Positions 60,263-64,000 of a stretch of DNA of 64,000 bases are shown here, piece after piece. The stretch is from Gillisella taibaishanensis (GTDB lineage Bacteria; Pseudomonadota; Alphaproteobacteria; Rhizobiales; Rhizobiaceae). Both the position numbers and the translations under genes were made by a program. The stretch is from NCBI RefSeq assembly GCF_001938985.1, contig NZ_MKIN01000022.1, positions 1,116,001-1,180,000 on the forward strand, written 5' to 3'. Every line of letters begins with the position of its first letter. The first letter of the stretch is position 1. The notes below the pieces were generated by a model, which saw only the letters and a program-made list of their open reading frames with translations, did no database searches and was not told the origin of the DNA.

Positions 60263-61261
60263 GTGACACCAGGCCCCCTCAACCTATTGACGGACATCAA
60301 GGGTCTTACGGTCGGCCAGGCCACCGATCTCTCGCTCGGATCAGGCGTCACGGTTATCGTCTTCGATCAGCCGGCAACCGCGTCAGGCACGGTTTTGGGC
60401 GGGGCGCCGGGCGGCCGCGAGACCGGGCTACTCGATCCAGCCCTGTCGCTGGTCAGCCAGGTCAATGCGGTCGTTCTCTCCGGCGGCTCGGCTTTCGGGC
60501 TCGATGCGGCCGGCGGCGTGCAGGCGGGTCTACGCCAAATCGGCCAGGGCTTTGCCGTCGGCGATCAGCGTGTGCCGATCGTGCCGCAAGCCATCCTGAT
60601 GGATCTGCTGAACGGTGGAAACAAGGACTGGGGCTTGCACTCCCCCTACCGCGACATGGGCTATGAAGCTTTCGAGGCGCGAGCCGCCGGCCCCTTCGCG
60701 CTCGGCACCGTCGGGGCGGGAACCGGGGCAACGACAGCAACCGTCAAAGGCGGCCTCGGCTCGGCCAGCACGATCTCCTCCAGCGGTCACACGGTTGCCG
60801 CCCTCGTCGCCGTCAACGCGCTGGGCAGTGCCACCGTCGGCCGCTCCAGACATTTCTGGGCGGCCCCTTTCGAGCAAGGCGGAGAATTCGGCGGGCTTGG
60901 CCTGCCATCGACATTCAGCGCCGACGATAGCGCGCTCCGGCTGAAGGGCCGCGATCCGATTGCCACCACCATCGGCATTGTCGTGACCGATGCCGTTCTG
61001 ACCAAGGCGGAATGTCATCGCCTGTCGATCATGGCCCATGACGGCTTCGCCCGCGCACTGCTGCCCGCCCATCTGCCGGCCGATGGCGATACGGTCTTTG
61101 CGGCGGCGACGGGCGAAAAGCCGCTCTCTGGCCTTGCCGATTTCATGGAGCTTTGCCATCTCGCCACGCTCACCATGGCGCGTGCCATCGCCCGCGGTGT
61201 CTATGAGGCGCAGGCCCTGCCTCACCAGGGTGCGCAGCCGGCCTGGCGCGATTTGGCATAA
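60263..61261 (+). CDS. P1-family (DmpA-like) peptidase
   Basis: 332 residues from GTG 60263, with AAGGAG 6 bases upstream. It begins LLTDIKGLTVGQATDLSLGS and has SGGSAFGLDAAGGVQ and the GAGTGATTATVKGG segment of P1 peptidases. These are Ntn-type hydrolases that cleave themselves and act as aminopeptidases or amidases; the exact cleavage residue was not fixed from sequence alone, though the GLGSAS region fits. No signal peptide, so likely cytoplasmic. It is followed 114 bases later by the phnM-like gene; a functional link is not obvious. Confidence 0.9.
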   Translation: MTPGPLNLLTDIKGLTVGQATDLSLGSGVTVIVFDQPATASGTVLGGAPGGRETGLLDPALSLVSQVNAVVLSGGSAFGLDAAGGVQAGLRQIGQGFAVGDQRVPIVPQAILMDLLNGGNKDWGLHSPYRDMGYEAFEARAAGPFALGTVGAGTGATTATVKGGLGSASTISSSGHTVAALVAVNALGSATVGRSRHFWAAPFEQGGEFGGLGLPSTFSADDSALRLKGRDPIATTIGIVVTDAVLTKAECHRLSIMAHDGFARALLPAHLPADGDTVFAAATGEKPLSGLADFMELCHLATLTMARAIARGVYEAQALPHQGAQPAWRDLA

Positions 61262-61375
61262 AGCAAAACTGACATAGAACGGTCATGGCCCGGGATTATG
61301 ACCGCGCCTGTTGCAAGGGCAGCCCGAATCGGCCGACGGTACGGCCGAGGGAACTGGCAAAGCGGAGAGAGCGGC

Positions 61376-62542
61376 ATGGACATGAGCGGCAAGACATCGA
61401 CGGAACGCCTGATCCTGACCAATGCCACGCTCGTTCTGGCGGACCGGATGCAGGAAGGCACGGTCGAGATTGAAAATGGCCGGATTGTCGGACTGGGCCC
61501 AGTCACCCGCGCCAGCGACGCCATCGACATGGGCGGTGACCTGCTGATCCCCGGTCTGGTCGACATCCATACCGACCATTTCGAAAAGCACGTCTTTCCC
61601 CGCCACCACGTCCGCTGGAATTACATGACGGCAGCGCTTGCCCATGACGCCCAGATTATTGGCGCCGGCATCACCACCGTCTTCGACAGTCTCTGCGTCG
61701 GCGCTGCCGAAGACGGCAGCGAACGGGCGGAAATTCTGGCCCCGATGATCGAAGCACTGGAAAAGGCGCAAGCGGCCGGCATGCTGCGGGCTGAACATCT
61801 CGTGCATCTGCGCTGCGAGGTCATCGATCCGCAGACGCCTGCCCTGATGGAAGCCAATATTGGCCATGACCTCGTACGGGTCATCTCGGTCATGGAACAT
61901 CTGCCCGGCATCCGCCAGACCCGCGATCTCGATACCTATCTGGCCAAAGTCGCCAAGCTGCGTGGCGAGGCGCTGTCGGTGACGACAGCACGGGTCAACG
62001 ACATGATCGTTGCCAAGCGGGAGATCGGCCAAAAGATCCGCCCGCAGGTGGTCGACATCGCCAAGCGTCACAATATGCCGCTGCTCAGTCATGACGATAC
62101 CGATATCGAACATGTCGATCTCGCCGCCGATGAAGGCGTGGCGATTTCCGAATTTCCCTGCACGCTGGAAGCGGCCCGCGAGGCCCGCCGGCGCGGCATG
62201 CAAATCGTCGGCGGCGCACCGAATATCGTGCGCGGCGGCTCGCAATCGGGCAATCTCGCCGTGCGCGACCTGCTGCTCGAAGGCCTCTGTGACATCCTCG
62301 CATCGGATTATGTCCCGCGCGCACTGCTCGACGCACCCTTCGTCATCGCTGCAGATGCCGACCTTGCCTATGACCTGCCCGCGGCCATCCGCATGGTCAC
62401 GAAAACTCCGGCTGAGGCTGCCGGCCTGATGGATCGTGGCGAAATCGCACCCGGCAAACGCGCCGACCTCCTGCAAGTCAGCCGCCACGACGGCCACCCC
62501 TTCATCAAGCGCATCTGGCGCGAAGGGGTACGGGTGGCGTGA
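61376..62542 (+). CDS. phnM: Alpha-D-ribose 1-methylphosphonate 5-triphosphate diphosphatase
   Basis: 388 residues from ATG 61376 (GGAGAG 6 bases upstream). It is a member of the amidohydrolase fold of PhnM, which removes pyrophosphate from ribose 1-alkylphosphonate 5-triphosphate in the C-P lyase pathway. Metal-binding segments DIHTDHFEKHVFPR and LLSHDDTDIEHVD, and the C-terminal LASDYVPRALLDAPF are present. No phnG-L genes are in the window, so this copy stands apart from a C-P lyase cluster. The next gene, a GNAT acetyltransferase, overlaps its stop, which suggests a shared task. Confidence 0.88.
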   Translation: MDMSGKTSTERLILTNATLVLADRMQEGTVEIENGRIVGLGPVTRASDAIDMGGDLLIPGLVDIHTDHFEKHVFPRHHVRWNYMTAALAHDAQIIGAGITTVFDSLCVGAAEDGSERAEILAPMIEALEKAQAAGMLRAEHLVHLRCEVIDPQTPALMEANIGHDLVRVISVMEHLPGIRQTRDLDTYLAKVAKLRGEALSVTTARVNDMIVAKREIGQKIRPQVVDIAKRHNMPLLSHDDTDIEHVDLAADEGVAISEFPCTLEAAREARRRGMQIVGGAPNIVRGGSQSGNLAVRDLLLEGLCDILASDYVPRALLDAPFVIAADADLAYDLPAAIRMVTKTPAEAAGLMDRGEIAPGKRADLLQVSRHDGHPFIKRIWREGVRVA

Positions 62543-62994
62543 ACGATGTGACGATCCGGGAGGCACGAAAGCATGAAGCAGGCGCCATTGCCGCCGTGTT
62601 TACCCGGTCGCGATCGCTGCTCTCCTTCCTGCCGAAGCTGCACAGTGCCGAGGAAGATCGAAATTTCATCGAACAGGTCGTGATGGTGGAGAAGACAGTG
62701 CTGGTCGCCGACGAAGGCGGTCGGCTATACGGCTTAATTGCCTTCAATAGCGAATGGATCGATCATCTCTATGTCGATCCCGATCATATCGGTCAGGGGA
62801 TCGGAAGCGCTCTTCTTCAGGCAGCCAAACCAACATCACCTCGGTTCCAGCTTTGGACTTTCCAGAGAAATGACGGAGCAAGACGCTTCTACGAGCGTCA
62901 CGGCTTTGCCATCGAGACCATGACGGATGGCCGCGATAACGAGGAAAAAGAACCTGATATCCTATATGTCTGGCCGGGTACTAAAGCGGCCTGA
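62539..62994 (+). CDS. GNAT-family acetyltransferase
   Basis: 151 residues starting at GTG 62539, overlapping the phnM stop by four bases (GTGA), so translation is coupled. The GNAT core is clear: VADEGGRLYGLIAFNSEWID, then LYVDPDHIGQGIGSALLQAA (acetyl-CoA pyrophosphate loop) and FYERHGFAIE. It acetylates an amine with acetyl-CoA; the coupling to a phnM-type gene raises the possibility of an aminophosphonate substrate, as for PhnO, but sequence alone does not show this. It ends 3 bases before a convergent ABC gene. Confidence 0.9.
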   Translation: MNDVTIREARKHEAGAIAAVFTRSRSLLSFLPKLHSAEEDRNFIEQVVMVEKTVLVADEGGRLYGLIAFNSEWIDHLYVDPDHIGQGIGSALLQAAKPTSPRFQLWTFQRNDGARRFYERHGFAIETMTDGRDNEEKEPDILYVWPGTKAA

Positions 62995-62997
62995 GCC

Positions 62998-63750
62998 TTA
63001 CCCCCTGCGCCGAAATCCTTCGCTGGCCAGCATCAGATCCCGCGTATAATCCGCCTGCACCTCGCGCCGGCGTAGCGCCTCGACGCCGAGGGTTTCAACC
63101 ACTTTGCCGGAGCGCATCACCGCCAGCCGGTCGCACATATGGCTAATGACGGCCAGATCATGGCTGACCATCAGGAAGGTCAAGCCGCGGTCCTTGCGGG
63201 CCTGCTCCAGCAGGTTGAGGATTTCTGCCTGGATAGAGGCGTCGAGCGCCGAGGTCGGTTCGTCCAAGAGCAGGATTTTCGGCTCGACGATCAGCGCGCG
63301 GGCAATGGCGATGCGCTGGCGCTGTCCGCCGGAGAGCTGATGGGAAAAGCGGAAGCGGAAGCCGGAGCCGAGTCCCACTTCGTCCAGCGCCCGGGCGATG
63401 CGGGTATCGACATCGGTAAATCCATGCACGACGAGCGGTTCCAGCAGCAGCCGGTCGACGGTCTGGCGCGGATGCAGCGAGCCATAAGGGTCCTGGAACA
63501 CCATCTGCACGGTGCGATAAAACGGCTTGTCACGGTGGCGGGCCTCGTAGCTTTTGCCGTCGACTGTCAGCGAACCAGCCTCGAAACCATTCAACCCCGC
63601 AATCGCCCGCAGCAGCGTCGATTTGCCAGAGCCGGATTCGCCGACCAGACCAAAGCTCTCGCCCTGATCGACGGCAATGCTGACATCGTCGAGCGCCAGG
63701 AACTCGTAAAAGCGGACGGACATGCCATTAACGGTCAATGCCTTGGTCAT
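62998..63750 (-). CDS. Peptide-type ABC transporter ATPase (DppF-like)
   Basis: 250 residues from ATG 63750, which overlaps the preceding gene's stop by four bases (ATGA); a start at 63759 is possible. Walker A GESGSGKST, signature LSGGQRQRIAIARAL, Walker B ILLLDEPTSALD and the H-loop VSHDLAVIS are intact. It is the second ATPase of a peptide/nickel-type importer whose other genes lie beyond the right edge. It is shorter than many DppF proteins, lacking the long C-terminal tail. Convergent with the GNAT gene. Confidence 0.92.
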   Translation of the reverse strand: MTKALTVNGMSVRFYEFLALDDVSIAVDQGESFGLVGESGSGKSTLLRAIAGLNGFEAGSLTVDGKSYEARHRDKPFYRTVQMVFQDPYGSLHPRQTVDRLLLEPLVVHGFTDVDTRIARALDEVGLGSGFRFRFSHQLSGGQRQRIAIARALIVEPKILLLDEPTSALDASIQAEILNLLEQARKDRGLTFLMVSHDLAVISHMCDRLAVMRSGKVVETLGVEALRRREVQADYTRDLMLASEGFRRRG

Positions 63751-64000
63751 TGCGCCCACTCCTTCTGGCGCGCCAGCACCGGCAGCGGGTGCCGGTCATT
63801 TTCCAGACGCGGCAGGCAGTTCAAAAGGCCTTGCGTATAGGGATGCTTCGCCTGCGCCAGATTTGAGGCGTCCAGTTCCTCCACCACCTTGCCGGCATAC
63901 ATGACCAGTACCCGGTCGCAGAAGGAGGAAACCAGCCGCAGATCATGAGAGACGAAGATCAGCCCCATGCCGCGCTCGCGCACCAGCATGTCGAGGATAT
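63747..64000 (-). CDS. Peptide-type ABC transporter ATPase (DppD-like), C-terminal part
   Basis: Only the last 84 residues or so are in the window; the gene continues past the right edge. The visible part has the H-loop segment GLIFVSHDLRLVSSFCDRVL, the MYAGKVVEE strand and the oligopeptide-transporter tail HPYTQGLLNCLPRLE. It is translationally coupled to the next ATPase gene, so the two form the usual DppD-DppF pair of a second peptide-type importer, distinct from the fused ATPase at 45872-47716. Confidence 0.9.
   Translation of the reverse strand, partial: ILDMLVRERGMGLIFVSHDLRLVSSFCDRVLVMYAGKVVEELDASNLAQAKHPYTQGLLNCLPRLENDRHPLPVLARQKEWAQ

Overview
The window looks like about 64 kb of chromosome from an alphaproteobacterium of the Rhizobiaceae (Rhizobium/Agrobacterium/Allorhizobium type). 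The reasons are high-G+C coding sequence, a gltX-lysS pair, exoD, the xylA-xylB-LacI block, rhizobial-type intergenic palindromic repeats (near 1505-1650, 6080-6129, 11375-11566, 18331-18423) and an EcfG-type stress promoter motif. I saw no rRNA, tRNA, CRISPR array, insertion sequence or phage.

Layout. 1-4300: end of a sugar-phosphate isomerase-like gene, then xylose use (xylA, xylB, LacI-type repressor with a 26-bp palindromic candidate operator). 4301-8315: EmrAB-type multidrug efflux divergent from a TetR regulator. 8400-12522: TerC-family protein, EI24/CysZ-like membrane protein, endonuclease III, DUF2244 protein and an AraC/O6-alkylguanine-DNA methyltransferase. 12554-16397: A+T-richer hypothetical genes, then an Lrp regulator and a nucleoside-recognition-type membrane protein lying between an intact SorC-family regulator and a broken copy of that regulator's 3' end. 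16654-24221: transaldolase, an SH3-like secreted protein, a DMT transporter, a low-complexity membrane-anchored protein, lysS and gltX. 24464-24661: an EcfG-type promoter followed by a 38-codon ORF and a hairpin. 24711-26471: SLC13 permease.

26655-44899 is the most distinctive region. It holds a type I secretion ABC transporter and HlyD adaptor with a Sel1-repeat protein, a GT4 glycosyltransferase, a 507-residue and a 1685-residue TPR-glycosyltransferase (four TPR+GT9-like modules in total), a DUF6165 protein, and a secreted protein of about 1534 residues built from about 31 units of 46 residues with an RTX/serralysin-like C-terminus. My inference is that this is a type I secretion system exporting a large repeat protein that the linked glycosyltransferases modify, or whose surface glycan partner they build. 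exoD lies just upstream.

45872-55105: a peptide-type ABC importer (fused double ATPase, M20 amidohydrolase, two tandem binding-protein paralogues, two permeases) around one divergent control region. 55128-60067: an HlyD/RbbA/ABC-2 export operon like yhiI-rbbA-yhhJ. 60263-62994: P1-family peptidase, a phnM-like gene and a translationally coupled GNAT acetyltransferase. 62998-64000: two peptide-ABC ATPases, the second cut by the window edge.

All functions are from reading protein motifs by eye. No database search was run.
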